From NCBI RefSeq assembly GCF_001310975.1, contig NZ_BAZY01000003.1:62001-126000 (forward strand): DNA of 64,000 nucleotides, read 5' to 3'. How positions within the stretch are numbered: the stretch's first letter is position 1; each line of letters opens with the position of its first letter. Under the pieces are notes generated by a model. It worked only from the letters and a program-made list of their open reading frames with translations. It did not search any database and had not been told where the DNA came from. The position numbers were made by a program, and so were the translations under genes. This DNA comes from Thermoanaerobacter thermocopriae JCM 7501. Its GTDB lineage: Bacteria > Bacillota > Thermoanaerobacteria > Thermoanaerobacterales > Thermoanaerobacteraceae. Below are positions 1-9,392 of this stretch, in pieces.

Positions 1-913
1 ATTATCTGCCGCAAATTCTGTATACGAATATTCTAAAAAAGTATCCTTTGCATCAAATAAAGCTGAGCAAATCACAAATGAAGTAGTTACAGCTATGGAA
101 GAAATTGCAAAAGGTGCGCAGGAACAAGCAAAAGAAGCTGAAAAAGGTGCAACTATTACCAATTTATTAAGTCAAAATTTGGATGTGACAATGGAAAATT
201 CAAAAAATATAAATAAAGAAACTACTTCTGTAATAAAAGCAGCAAATACTGGATTAGAAAATATAAAAGAATTAAGTGAAAAGACTAAAGTCACAGAACA
301 AATGCACAGCAAAGTAAAAGAATCTACCTCCTACCTAAAGAAAAAATCTCATGAAATAGGAAAAATTGTTGAGACAATAACTACAATAGCCGATCAAACC
401 AATCTTTTATCATTAAATGCTGCAATTGAAGCAGCCCGTGCAGGAGAAGCCGGTCGCGGTTTTGCCGTAGTAGCTGATGAAGTTAGAAAATTGGCTAATC
501 AGTCTTCGGAAGCCGCTAAAAATATCGAAGCTATTATAAAAGAAATACAACAAAATATTGACGATACTTATAAAGTAGTAGAAGAAGCAAGTGCTTCTAT
601 AGAACAACAAAATGAATCTTTAGCAAAAACAGTTCACACTTTCTACGGCATTCAGCAAGCAGTAAATAGAATCGTAGAAGAACTTAATAAACTTAATGAA
701 TCAATGTTGAAAATTTCTCAAAGCAGAAGTGAAATGTTAGATTCGATACAAAATATCGCCGCAGTAACAGAAGAAGCTGCCGCTTCAACCGAAGAAATAT
801 CTTCCGCAACAGAAGAGCAAAAAACTGCAATAGAAGAAATATCAAAGTCCGCACAAGATTTGAGCAATATTGCAAACACATTGATGAGTATAATAAGCAA
901 ATTTAAAATATAA
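1..913 (+). CDS. Methyl-accepting chemotaxis protein, C-terminal part (5' end outside window)
   Basis: The reading frame (codons from base 2) is open to the left edge, so this is the 3' part of a longer gene; the ATG at 95 is internal. About 303 residues are visible, almost all alpha-helical coiled coil. The signalling hairpin tip is unmistakable: [17 protein letters not shown] followed by [15 protein letters not shown], which in this family binds CheW and CheA at the membrane-attached receptor array. Glu/Gln-rich methylation helices flank it. The sensor and membrane segments lie outside the window, so the ligand cannot be judged. The gene ends in TAA just before an insertion-sequence scrap. 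Confidence 0.95.
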   Translation, partial: LSAANSVYEYSKKVSFASNKAEQITNEVVTAMEEIAKGAQEQAKEAEKGATITNLLSQNLDVTMENSKNINKETTSVIKAANTGLENIKELSEKTKVTEQMHSKVKESTSYLKKKSHEIGKIVETITTIADQTNLLSLNAAIEAARAGEAGRGFAVVADEVRKLANQSSEAAKNIEAIIKEIQQNIDDTYKVVEEASASIEQQNESLAKTVHTFYGIQQAVNRIVEELNKLNESMLKISQSRSEMLDSIQNIAAVTEEAAASTEEISSATEEQKTAIEEISKSAQDLSNIANTLMSIISKFKI

Positions 914-1009
914 ATGAGAGACTGTAAAAATTTTGTGAAGACTGATTAAAAACCTCTTTCTTGGCAAGAATTAGAATATATACAAAACCAAGAAGGAGGT
1001 TTTAAAAAT

Positions 1010-1155
1010 ATCACTATGTTGCCATTAGAAAAGATATACACTTTCATATTTATGGATGCCATCCATTTTGCTTGGAGTATTAAATGAGCTAAAAAACAGA
1101 GGAATTGGTATCAGCTATTTCGATTTTAACACTGATAGTGGAGAAGAACTATAAT
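1010..1155 (+). pseudogene. IS256-family transposase remnant
   Basis: Translation gives PLEKIYTFIFMDAIHF, then, after a frame change, VLNELKNRGI. Both match conserved blocks of IS256-type (mutator) transposases: the catalytic-aspartate region and the later LNELKNRG motif. The intervening 20-30 residues and both gene ends are missing, so the piece is dead. A second scrap of the same family lies at about 12.85-13.04 kb and carries the block that normally precedes PLEKIY; the two could derive from one broken copy or from separate insertions. Confidence 0.75.
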
Positions 1156-1159
1156 GTTT

Positions 1160-2473
1160 TTACCTAGAATAATATTCATCATTTACTCTATCTTGTAAAT
1201 ACACATTTGTATAATGAGAAGAAGCATTTTTATACAGTTTGTATCCTTCATCAATACAATTAGGGCAGGCATCTCTAGGAATAGTTATAGCAAATATATG
1301 ATATCCTCTATCACTTTTTGACTCAATTGTATTTACTCCAGAGCATTTGTTACATATTTTAAAATTTTGAACTTGTGTTTCTAATATACCATCTGTATCA
1401 TAATACACTCGTCTAGGCCTTTTTACATAATTCACATCTTTAAATTCTTTTAATCGCAAGTCATCTTTATTTTTCCAGCGGTTATACACTATTTCTGACA
1501 ATTTTTTAATATATTCTGTAATATCTTTTGGTTGTTTTAACTTCTCTTTATCATAATTTGGTTCACTCACTCTAGAGTAGTCAATACCTGCCATCGCTAA
1601 TATTATTCCTAAATTAACATAGGGCAAAGCCCCTTCAATAGAGTAGCCTCCTTCAAGAACTGCAATATTAGGATTTAGTCGTTCATTTAATTTTGCATAT
1701 CCTTGAGCTGTAAAGTTCATATTGGTAAGCGGGTCTGTATAATGGTTGTCTTGGCCGGCAGAGTTTAGTATTATATCAGGTTTATATTCATCTAAAATAG
1801 GTATTACTACATTGTCTAATACGTATAAAAAACCTTCTTCTCCTGTTCCAGGAGGTAAGGGGATATTTATATTGTACCCATAAGCAGCTGGGCCTCCAAA
1901 TTCCTCTATAAATCCTGTTCCCGGGTAGAGAGTTCTTCCATCTTGATGAAGAGAAATAAACAAAGTATCTTTGTCATTCCAATAGATATCTTGAGTACCA
2001 TCACCGTGGTGACAATCTGTATCTACAATGGCGACTCTTAAACTTCCATATTCTTGCCTTATTCTTTCTAGCATTACTGCTTCCACATTGATTATGCAAA
2101 AACCTCTGTCTCCATAAACTACTCTCTGAGCATGGTGCCCTGGGGGACGAACTAAAGCAAAGGCTTTATCTACTTCTTTTTCCATCACTGCTTGAAGGGC
2201 TTTAATAGCTCCACCAGCGGATATGAGGTGAGATTGAGTAACTGTAGATTTTACATCTGGCACTACAAAATGCACTCTGTTAATATCTTTTTCTTCAGCA
2301 ATGATTGGATTATAAAATTTAATTCCCTCAATGTCTTCAATTCCTTCTTCAAAAATTTGATCTTGAGTGTAGAGGAGCCTTTCTTCTCTTTCTGGATGAG
2401 TAGGATTAATAGCCCAGTCAAAAGCAGGAAAGAATACAACGCCCAATCTATTTTTAGCTTTAATCATTCTCAT
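1160..2473 (-). CDS. Histone deacetylase superfamily hydrolase with C-terminal Cys4 motif
   Basis: A 437-residue member of the arginase/deacetylase fold (AcuC, acetylpolyamine amidohydrolase, HDAC). The catalytic signature is complete: RPPGHH (109-114), the metal-binding DTDCHHGDGT (151-160) and AGQDNH with Asp242. Such enzymes remove acyl groups from amines using zinc or iron. The tail, after about residue 365, carries CxxC at 374/377 and CxxC at 403/406, a likely structural zinc ribbon not usual in AcuC. It starts 12 bp after the hydantoinase-like gene on the same strand, so the two are probably co-transcribed. The substrate is unknown; an acetylated amine or amide from the hydantoinase pathway is a guess. 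Confidence 0.85.
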   Translation of the reverse strand: MRMIKAKNRLGVVFFPAFDWAINPTHPEREERLLYTQDQIFEEGIEDIEGIKFYNPIIAEEKDINRVHFVVPDVKSTVTQSHLISAGGAIKALQAVMEKEVDKAFALVRPPGHHAQRVVYGDRGFCIINVEAVMLERIRQEYGSLRVAIVDTDCHHGDGTQDIYWNDKDTLFISLHQDGRTLYPGTGFIEEFGGPAAYGYNINIPLPPGTGEEGFLYVLDNVVIPILDEYKPDIILNSAGQDNHYTDPLTNMNFTAQGYAKLNERLNPNIAVLEGGYSIEGALPYVNLGIILAMAGIDYSRVSEPNYDKEKLKQPKDITEYIKKLSEIVYNRWKNKDDLRLKEFKDVNYVKRPRRVYYDTDGILETQVQNFKICNKCSGVNTIESKSDRGYHIFAITIPRDACPNCIDEGYKLYKNASSHYTNVYLQDRVNDEYYSR

Positions 2474-2485
2474 TCACCTCTCAAT

Positions 2486-4160
2486 TTATTGGATAAGTCC
2501 TGGTTTTACCTGAGCTTTAATTCGCATGTTCTTTCCGATAGTATAAAATCCTCTCACCATATTGAAGCTACTTTCTTCTACTATTTCAGCTTCTATTTCC
2601 TCAATAGAAGCGCCCAGCGATAGAGCAGATTTTTTGACTAATTCCAAAGCTTTTTCTTTTGCTTTATCAAGAGTATAATTTCCACTTATTTTTTCATATA
2701 ATCCTAATTCAGGTACAAAAAGTGTTTTTTTAGAAGTGTCAACAAACATTGTAATTTCGGTAGTTGGTCGTGCTAAAGCTGCACCTATAGCGTTGGCTAC
2801 AGAATAGTTTTTAGGGTAATAGCAAGGTAAATTAAACTTTTCTTCAAGTACAGGGGCTAATACTTTAGAAGGACCACCAATTATATTTATCAGCTTAGGT
2901 TTGATTCTTTTCCCGTACAATAATTCTTTTACAGTATAAACTGGACGGCTATTTATTTCATGTAAAAGCTCATCTACTTTATTTTTAATAATATCTCCCA
3001 TAGTGCTGAGAATTAATTTTGCCATATCTTTTGCTGATAAATTTAACTCTTTTCCCAATAAAGTCATTGCTTCATAAGCTTTTTTAACATTCTCGTGAGT
3101 GAGGCGAAATGCATTTTCATCTATCAACTCTAAGGTTATCATGGCATCTGTAGGCGTAGGTTTGGTACCACCAAAGCATAAGGTACCCCTTCCCTTTGGG
3201 GGCCTATTTTTATCCTGCCATTTCTAACACAAATACTACTATCTCCACCTAAACCTATGGAAACACTATAAATTGCTCTTACTAAAGTTTTATATTTGCC
3301 TATTCTTATTCCCCACGGTTCAAATAAAGGAACTCCATCAGCAAGGAAAAATATGTCGGTAGTAGTACCTCCAATATCTAGTAATATTGCATCTTTATCG
3401 GTAGGAAGCATGGCATTAATTCCCATAAGGCTGGCAGCAGGACCGGATAGGATAGTTTCTACTGGTTTTTTCTCTGCTGTAGACATATTCATAGTACCGC
3501 CATCGGCTTTTAATATAAATACTGATGCATTTATTCCTTCTTTTTCTAAGGATTTCTTAATGTTACTTAAAAATTCATCAAAAATGCTGTGCACTGCTGA
3601 ATTTAAATAAGAAGTGTATACTCTGCGAGGGAAATTTAACTTGCCTGATATAGTATGTCCCATGGTAATAAAAGAGTTTGGTATGTCATTTTCCAAAATT
3701 TCTTTTATCTTCATTTCAATACTGGGATTTCTAATAGAAAATTTAGTGACTACAGCATAAGCTTTAATGTTTTTCTCTTTGAATAATTTAATGGCATTTT
3801 TTATTTCAAGCAAATTAAAATCTTTAATTATTTCACCTCTGTGATCAATATATCCAGATATAAATACGTTTCCATCACCACAGGCTAAAAAATCATAAGG
3901 CAAACCTGGGCCAGGTTGAACAATCATTCCTACAGGAGAAGTTTATTTTCAACTATGGCGTTGGTAGACACAGTGGTGCTTAAATTTATCCTTTCTATTT
4001 TAGTGTTATCATATCCTGAAAGCAGTTCTTTAAGGGCAGTCCAGATGGAGTTGAATAAATTATCTCTATTTGTAGGTTTCTTTATGGTTTTTATAATCTT
4101 GCCTTTTTCTACGACAACTCCGTCTATATTAGTTCCTCCTACATCAAGACCGATGATCAA
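2486..4160 (-). CDS. Hydantoinase/oxoprolinase family protein (HyuA-type), two frameshifts
   Basis: Three consecutive frames make one protein of about 557 residues. The N-terminus MIIGLDVGGTNIDGVVVEKG is the actin-like ATPase phosphate loop typical of HyuA/oxoprolinase; the middle frame has GPAASLMG and LLDIGGTTTDIFF; the last frame continues with TDAMITLELIDENAFR. Break 1 is near 3930-3938 (one base missing; restored reading ends KLSPVGMIVQPGPG). Break 2 is near 3165-3195, in a run-rich stretch. Such proteins open cyclic amides (hydantoins, 5-oxoproline) with ATP, often with a HyuB partner, which is absent here. Length is normal for the family, so decay or sequence error are both possible. 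Confidence 0.75.
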
Positions 4161-4274
4161 TTAAAAACCTCCTTTCTTTGGAATAATATTACTATAAATT
4201 TCCACGCCATTTTATATTTTAATGTTTTTTGTATTTTGTATTCTCATAGAGAAAATTTTCCGTCTCTTGCCTTC

Positions 4275-4304
4275 ATTATACTACACATTTACCTATCCAT
4301 ACAA
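4275..4304 (-). promoter_or_regulatory. Candidate sigma-A promoter for the hydantoinase/deacetylase pair
   Basis: On the minus strand a TATAAT box (4275-4280) is preceded at 18 bp by TTGTAT (4299-4304). It lies about 115 bp upstream of the hydantoinase start at 4160, which has a good GGAGG site just before it. Judged by eye only. Confidence 0.4.
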
Positions 4305-4352
4305 TAAAAGATGTTTTAAAGTCTTCAAATAGGTATAAATATATTTACCACT

Positions 4353-4634
4353 TTGAAAAAGCAGAGAAAGAGAATAAAGAACCATAAACAAATTACCAGG
4401 ATGGCAGGTCAGCCTTCTATGAATACTATAACATATCATGAGCTTAGAAAAATATCCCCTGAAAAAACTAGAGAAGTCGTTAGAAAAGTTTATGAGCAAA
4501 ATAATTGTAATATCTCTAAAACTGCAAAAATACTTTGTATCTCAACACACACTGTCCATAGAGCTATCAATGGCCCTCTTCATTATAAATCTCGAAAACC
4601 TAAAAATTCTTCTAGAAAATCTTATTATTCTTAA
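4353..4634 (+). pseudogene. Transposase N-terminal fragment with helix-turn-helix
   Basis: A 93-residue frame (the more natural start is the ATG at 4401) contains a helix-turn-helix of the type seen at the start of IS481/IS630-like transposases: an NISKTAKILCISTHTVHRAI segment followed by a basic linker. It stops after SRKPKNS, where the catalytic part should begin, and the next frame belongs to a different transposase. I read it as the leftover 5' end of an insertion sequence; family assignment is uncertain. Confidence 0.5.
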
Positions 4635-4654
4635 GGAGAAGGGAAGAAATTAAT

Positions 4655-5209
4655 ATGACAAAGAGGGAATTACAAAAATTAATTTATCATTCAAAAAACA
4701 ATCGAAAGGAATTAACAGCAAGGGAAGCTGCGCAGGCTTTAGGCCTAAGTGAACGTCAAATCTTTAGATTGAAAAAGGGGGTTAGTGAACAAGGTGAGTT
4801 TTTTGTGATTCATAAAAATAAAGATCACAAGCCTGCTAATGCCACACCTCCAGAGGTTGTCAACAAGGTCATCTATTTGAAACAAAATGTGTACTTTGAT
4901 GCTAATTTTTCTCACTTTAGAGATCTACTTGAAGAAAGGGAGGGAATTATGCTTAGTCAACCTACTGTGTATAGAATTTTATCCTTAGCTGGTATTGAAA
5001 GTCATAGAAAACATAGAAAAACTCATAAAACACAGAGAAGGAGAAAACGTAAACCTCAAGCAGGAATGTTAGTGCAAATTGATTGCAGCCCCTTTAAATG
5101 GCTGCTTAACATGGGAAAATTAGCTTTATATGGCGCTATTGATGATGCTACCGGAGGAATACAACAGAGAACTTATAAAGTCTCTGTATGCTCAACCCCC
5201 ACTTTTTAG
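4655..5209 (+). pseudogene. ISNCY-type transposase, truncated
   Basis: The frame starts with an HTH domain (AREAAQALGLSERQIFRLKK), then the HKNKDHKPANATPPEV linker, then the start of the DDE integrase core (GMLVQIDCSPFKWL, LYGAIDDATG). The two aspartates visible (QID and IDDA) fit the first part of the catalytic triad of ISNCY/IS1202-like transposases. The protein normally continues for about 200 more residues; here it breaks immediately after DDATGGI and ends in unrelated sequence with a strong hairpin, so it is inactive. The AGGAGA-type site upstream is intact. Confidence 0.75.
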
Positions 5210-5226
5210 GTGTATAAAAGTGGGGG
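5196..5226. repeat. 11-bp perfect inverted repeat at the break of the transposase
   Basis: The arms CCCCCACTTTT (5196-5206) and AAAAGTGGGGG (5216-5226) surround a 9-nt loop exactly where the transposase reading frame departs from its family. It could be the end structure of a second mobile element or a terminator. It is much more GC-rich than its surroundings. Confidence 0.5.
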
Positions 5227-5277
5227 TGCCGTCAATCTGAAGCAAACTTAAATTTTTAATCATATCTTAAATTTTTA

Positions 5278-5967
5278 TTATTCATAGATAACTTTGTTTT
5301 CCGCTACAAATGTAGATGGCTGAAATTTTTCTTGAAGTTTTGCTACTTTTAGCACTGGATTATCAACGAGCAATTTGCTATTTAAAACAATATATGCATT
5401 CGTCTCTATTCTCTCAAGTGCGTTATATGCCTCTTCAAGAGATTTTCCTGCTATTATAATACCGTGTCTTGCCAACATTACAGCACATGCATGTTTTTCC
5501 AACACATTCTTTTTTGTTTTAAAATATTCAACCACTGCATCAGCAAGTTCTTTTGTAGTTGCAGGATGATAAGGTAAACATTCGATATTGCCAAATTTTG
5601 CTGTAGCTTCCGTAACTGACGGCATAGGTAACTCAAAAGCAACAAATGTCATTATATTCCTTGGATGGGCATGTATACAGGCTTTAACATCAGGAAATTC
5701 TTTCAAAATCCCTAGATGCATATTAGCTTCCCTTGTTAATGATCGTGTACCCTCTAATACATTCATCTCAAGGTCTACAAGCAGTAAATCTTCCGGCTCA
5801 AGTCGGCATCTGTCATTTTCCGCCATCTTTGCTGGTGTCAATAAAACTTTATTATCATCAACCCTTAACGATACATTACCACCTGCTGCATTCGTCATCA
5901 TTCTATCAAACATATCTTTTACTAATTGGCAAATTTTTTTCCTCTCCTCTATATATGACAATCTCAT
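5278..5967 (-). CDS. Class II (zinc) aldolase, FucA/AraD/RhaD family
   Basis: 229 residues. The phosphate-binding turn TNAAGGNVSLR (25-35), the likely catalytic Glu80 (TREANMH) and the three zinc ligands His99, His101 (HAHP) and His168 (ARHGI) are all present, as in L-fuculose-1-phosphate aldolase. These enzymes cleave ketose-1-phosphates to dihydroxyacetone phosphate plus an aldehyde. It is the last gene of the galactitol-type PTS operon, 23 bp after the PfkB kinase. A GatY/KbaY-type tagatose-bisphosphate aldolase would be expected for galactitol; the FucA type suggests another sugar. Confidence 0.85.
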   Translation of the reverse strand: MRLSYIEERKKICQLVKDMFDRMMTNAAGGNVSLRVDDNKVLLTPAKMAENDRCRLEPEDLLLVDLEMNVLEGTRSLTREANMHLGILKEFPDVKACIHAHPRNIMTFVAFELPMPSVTEATAKFGNIECLPYHPATTKELADAVVEYFKTKKNVLEKHACAVMLARHGIIIAGKSLEEAYNALERIETNAYIVLNSKLLVDNPVLKVAKLQEKFQPSTFVAENKVIYE

Positions 5968-5989
5968 TGATTCCTCATCCCCTTCTTAG

Positions 5990-6920
5990 TTAAACATCTT
6001 TAATTAATACATCATCTAATAATCTCAAAGCCTCATTAATATCAAATTCAGATGTCATTAATTTCATTGCTTTTGATGCGCTAACAGCTGTGGCAAATTT
6101 AAATGCTTCTCTCAACGTACTTTTATGATACAACTTAAATATAGAACTTCCGAAGAATACATCTCCACATCCCACAGTATTAATTGCCTTGACTTTGGAG
6201 GATAAATTCTAAATGCTTCATTTTCAGAAACAATTAATGAACCATCACTACCCAGTGTAACTGCAACAACCTTAATCCCAGATTTAATGAGTTTTTGGGC
6301 ATGAAAAATTATTTCTTTTATATTTTCAGGTCTATGTCCTATAATGTCACAAATTTCATCTATATTAGGTTTTATCATAAATGGTCTTGCTTTAATTCCC
6401 TCTAGAAGATAATCCCCACTGGCATCTAAGAATGTTTTACAACCATTTTTATTCGCTAACTCTATTAATTTTTTATATATATCTATGTTAAATCCAGGAG
6501 AAACTCCTCCTGAAAAACCATAAATTCACATGATGAAGAAAGCTTTATAATCATTTCAACTAACTCATTTATGCTTTTTTCATCAACCTTATTACCTCTC
6601 TCTGTAAGCATAAAATGATTGTTCTTATTTTCCTCAATTATAATATAGCTCGTTCTTGTTTCATAATTCGGTGGGTGGATAAATTGGCATTGAATATTTT
6701 TTTTACCCAAAAGCGATTCAAGAATACTACCAGTATATCCTCCTAATATTCCTGTGGCAACATTTTTAAGACCAAGGTCTGACAACACAGATGACACATG
6801 AGTTCCTTTACCACCTATATCAAGTTTTATTTGTTTTATTTTGTTATTGCTAAAATTTTTAATCTCATCTACTACGATTATCTTATCAATTGCAGGGTTC
6901 AATGTAACAGTTGCAATCAT
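5990..6920 (-). CDS. PfkB-family sugar kinase (1-phosphofructokinase/LacC type), two frameshifts
   Basis: The start at 6920 gives MIATVTLNPAIDKIIVVDE, the classic N-terminus of FruK/LacC kinases that phosphorylate fructose-1-P or tagatose-6-P with ATP; an AGGA site lies 8-10 nt upstream. Substrate loop DIGGKGTHVS is present. Break 1 is in an A5 run at 6513-6517 (restored: FMVFSGGVSPGF), break 2 at 6192-6194 (restored: PPKVKAINTVGCGDVFFGS). The C-terminal GCGDVFFGS carries the catalytic aspartate; the second residue of GCGD is Cys where Ala is more usual. The restored protein is about 310 residues, the normal size. Confidence 0.8.
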
Positions 6921-7005
6921 CTTAATCACATCCTAAAAAATTTATTTATATTTTTTTCTAATTGTGATATGATTAAAATATAAAGTCATAACACTATTTT
7001 ACAAA

Positions 7006-7035
7006 TGTTGTAGCAGGAATATACCTGCTACAACA
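7006..7035. repeat. 12-bp perfect inverted repeat between EIIC and kinase genes
   Basis: The arms TGTTGTAGCAGG (7006-7017) and CCTGCTACAACA (7024-7035) have a 6-nt loop. On the minus strand the hairpin lies 10 bp after the EIIC stop and about 85 bp before the kinase start, without a long U-run. It may be a partial terminator or an RNA-stabilising element that sets different levels for transporter and enzymes. Confidence 0.6.
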
Positions 7036-7043
7036 CTACACAA

Positions 7044-8419
7044 TTATAAACTTTGGGAAGTCGCACTAATTCTTTCTGCGGCTTCTTTCTCTTTTTTTAA
7101 CATATACTTAAAATACCACCAGTATAGCAAAGCATAGCCTATTAGCAAAGGAAGACCAGGCAATATATCACCTTTGAACATCTTCGCCGCCACTGAAAAA
7201 ACATATCTAAACTCTGGTGCCTCCATGCCATTCCATGTTATTAATTGCCCTGCTGGTATTTCAATTGTCTTTACTTGTTTTGCAAGATTTGTTATCATAG
7301 GAGCAAAGTATGTTGCTACGTACATATAAAGGGGAGTTGTTATTATTCCAAGAATTAACATTCTTAATAAATTTCCCCCGGTTACTACAACTGCTGTTGC
7401 TGCCAAGCATATATTAAGTATGCCTCCAAATGGAAGAACAATATTGCCTGGTAAAATTATGGCCATCAAGAGTATAACTGGAACAAGCAAAATTGTTGTT
7501 ACCCATAAACTGGGTTGTCCTGCTAAAAATGGCCAATCCAAGCCTATATAAAATTGTCTACCAGGAAACCTTTTCTTCATAAATTCTGCTGCAGCATCTG
7601 AAATAGGTAATAAAGCCGTAATAAATAGTGTTGCTACCATTGGAAATAATGTTAAGGCTGCTGCAGATGAAACTCCTAATATCAAAGTATGTTTTAAATC
7701 ATATCTTGCAAATATTGCAATAAGAACCCCTATTATAAATCCTAAAATATGATTCTCACCAAAAATGCCTAATTTTTCTTTTAGGGCTTCTGAATTTAAA
7801 TTTATCCTGTTAATTACTGGAATAAAGTCTAATAACCGGTTTAGTGGTGCCAATATTACTGCTGTTAACCCTAAAGCATGTGGCAAACTTATTCCCGGAA
7901 TTTTGGTTAGCTCATAAATTTGATTGTGCAATAAATCAGCATTTTTTAATTCTAATACTACTTCAATCGCTCCTACTACCAAACCCAAAGTAACACTCCC
8001 TGTTACACCTTGAACTAATACAGCAGTTAAAACCTTATTCCAAACATTCCACATATCAATATTCAAACAGTCTGTCCATTTAAAAGCCAACATTATCAAA
8101 TTAATTATAATTTGAATTGGAAACATTAAAAACGCGTATGGCCATGACCAGGCTATTGCAGCTACAGGTGTCCACCCTAGATCCAATGCATTCAATTTCA
8201 GCCTGTTGCTTTAACAAATGCCTGGGCCGCAGGTGAAATTTGGTCAAACATAAAATTAAGTATTACTGACATTCCAGCAAAAGCAACACCAAGCGTTAAA
8301 GCAGCTGAAATTGCTTTTGAAGGTTTCATTCTTACAATTAAACCTATTATTATCATTAATATCGGCAGAAAAACGCTTGGTCCCAAATCTAGTATATACT
8401 GTATAATTGTTTTTAACAT
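7044..8419 (-). CDS. PTS galactitol-type EIIC permease, one frameshift
   Basis: Two frames, 73 and 383 residues, join to about 457, the usual GatC length. The first frame (MLKTIIQYILDLGPSVFLPI) gives the first two helices, ending QAFVKATG. The second begins LNALDLGWTPVAAIAWSWPY and contains the remaining hydrophobic helices, including LDWPFLAGQPSLW and PLNRLLDFIPV. Break near 8200-8210 (one base missing in ACAGGCTGAA). It forms the membrane channel of a phosphotransferase transporter, phosphorylating the sugar as it enters. The exact substrate of this subgroup (galactitol, arabitol, tagatose, ribulose) cannot be read from sequence. Confidence 0.85.
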
Positions 8420-8433
8420 TTAAAAACCCCCTT

Positions 8434-8732
8434 TTATTTGGCATTTTTCAAAATTTTCTCAATCTCATCCATTGCCTTGTCCATCCCAATGCCTGTCATA
8501 AACGGAATCCCACTCACCACTGGAACCCCATAGTCTGTGGATCATAAGGTGCTATAGAGATAAACAAATCAGCATCTTTTAAGTGTGATTTTACCGATCT
8601 AAAGTCAACCGCCAGCGTTTCTACATCAATTTTTCTTTGCTTACAAAGTTCTTTAACTCTCTCCGCAACTGACTTCGATGTAGCAACACCAGACCCACAT
8701 GCTACTACTATCTTTTTCCTTTGTCCCATCAA
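8434..8732 (-). CDS. PTS galactitol-type EIIB, one frameshift
   Basis: The N-terminus MMGQRKKIVVACGSGVATS carries the phospho-acceptor Cys12 in the CGSGVATS loop of GatB-type EIIB domains. The frame breaks near 8520-8540 and resumes as VPVVSGIPFMTGIGMDKAMDEIEKIL, the normal C-terminus, ending at TAA (8434-8436). The restored length of about 99 residues is typical. It passes phosphate from EIIA to the sugar in EIIC. It is 13 bp after the EIIA gene and 14 bp before EIIC. Confidence 0.8.
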
Positions 8733-8745
8733 TTATCACCTCCTT

Positions 8746-9213
8746 TCAATTGCTTTTTGAAATAATATCAATTATCTCTTTTTTTGATTTAGCATTTTTA
8801 ATTTTCAATAATAAATTTGAATCCATAAATATATCCATAAAGTTTTGCAATACTTTTATTTGCCCGTCAGGATTCTTAATTGCTAACATAAATACAATAT
8901 CACAGGCAACCTCTCCTTCAAATTTACCCATCTCTCTGAATAGAACAGGTTGTTTTAGCAATGCAACGGCAATACCATCTTTAATTACATGAATTGGATC
9001 AGTATGTGGAATAGCAACATTTATCTTTCCTGTTGGCAATCCCGTTGGAAACTTCTTTTCTCTTTCCACAACTGCATTGTAAAAAGAATCATTTACATAA
9101 CCCTTTCTCAGCAAGTTATCTGCTAAATATTTCAGTACCTCCTGCCAATTAGTTGCTTCAACATCAAAAAAAATTAAATCTTCATTTAATAGTTCATGTA
9201 ATTTTCGTGCCAT
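8746..9213 (-). CDS. PTS EIIA, fructose/mannitol/galactitol type
   Basis: 155 residues of the PTS_EIIA_2 fold. The active-site histidine is His70 in INVAIPHTDP, the spot that takes phosphate from HPr. TGLPTGKINVAIPH and the LLKQPVLFREM segment match GatA-like proteins. It is the first gene of the operon and is preceded by a strong GGAGG site and, about 45 bp upstream, a -24/-12 promoter. Confidence 0.9.
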   Translation of the reverse strand: MARKLHELLNEDLIFFDVEATNWQEVLKYLADNLLRKGYVNDSFYNAVVEREKKFPTGLPTGKINVAIPHTDPIHVIKDGIAVALLKQPVLFREMGKFEGEVACDIVFMLAIKNPDGQIKVLQNFMDIFMDSNLLLKIKNAKSKKEIIDIISKSN

Positions 9214-9255
9214 GTTACAGCCTCCATCTTTTGTCTTTTTTACTTTAATGTATAT

Positions 9256-9272
9256 CGCAAAATCTATGCCAA
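9256..9272 (-). promoter_or_regulatory. Sigma-54 (-24/-12) promoter of the PTS operon
   Basis: On the minus strand TTGGCATAGATTTTGCG fits the TTGGCA-N4-TTTGC consensus, with GG at 9270-9269 and GC at 9258-9257, giving the required 12-nt step from the -24 G to the -12 C. The upstream regulator carries a sigma-54 contact loop (GAFTGA), which makes a chance match unlikely. Confidence 0.9.
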
Positions 9273-9392
9273 AATGTGTTCATATATTATTTATAACTGT
9301 GAAATCTACGTTTTTCTTTCGTCAGAAAATTTGTGTTTAAATTATAAAACACTATTACCTTTAAATAAATAAAAAAGGCCTCCCCGGCCACT

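Noticed and set aside
3139-3927. Independent 262-residue protein
   Set aside because: It is the middle part of the hydantoinase/oxoprolinase; both flanking frames continue the same family sequence.
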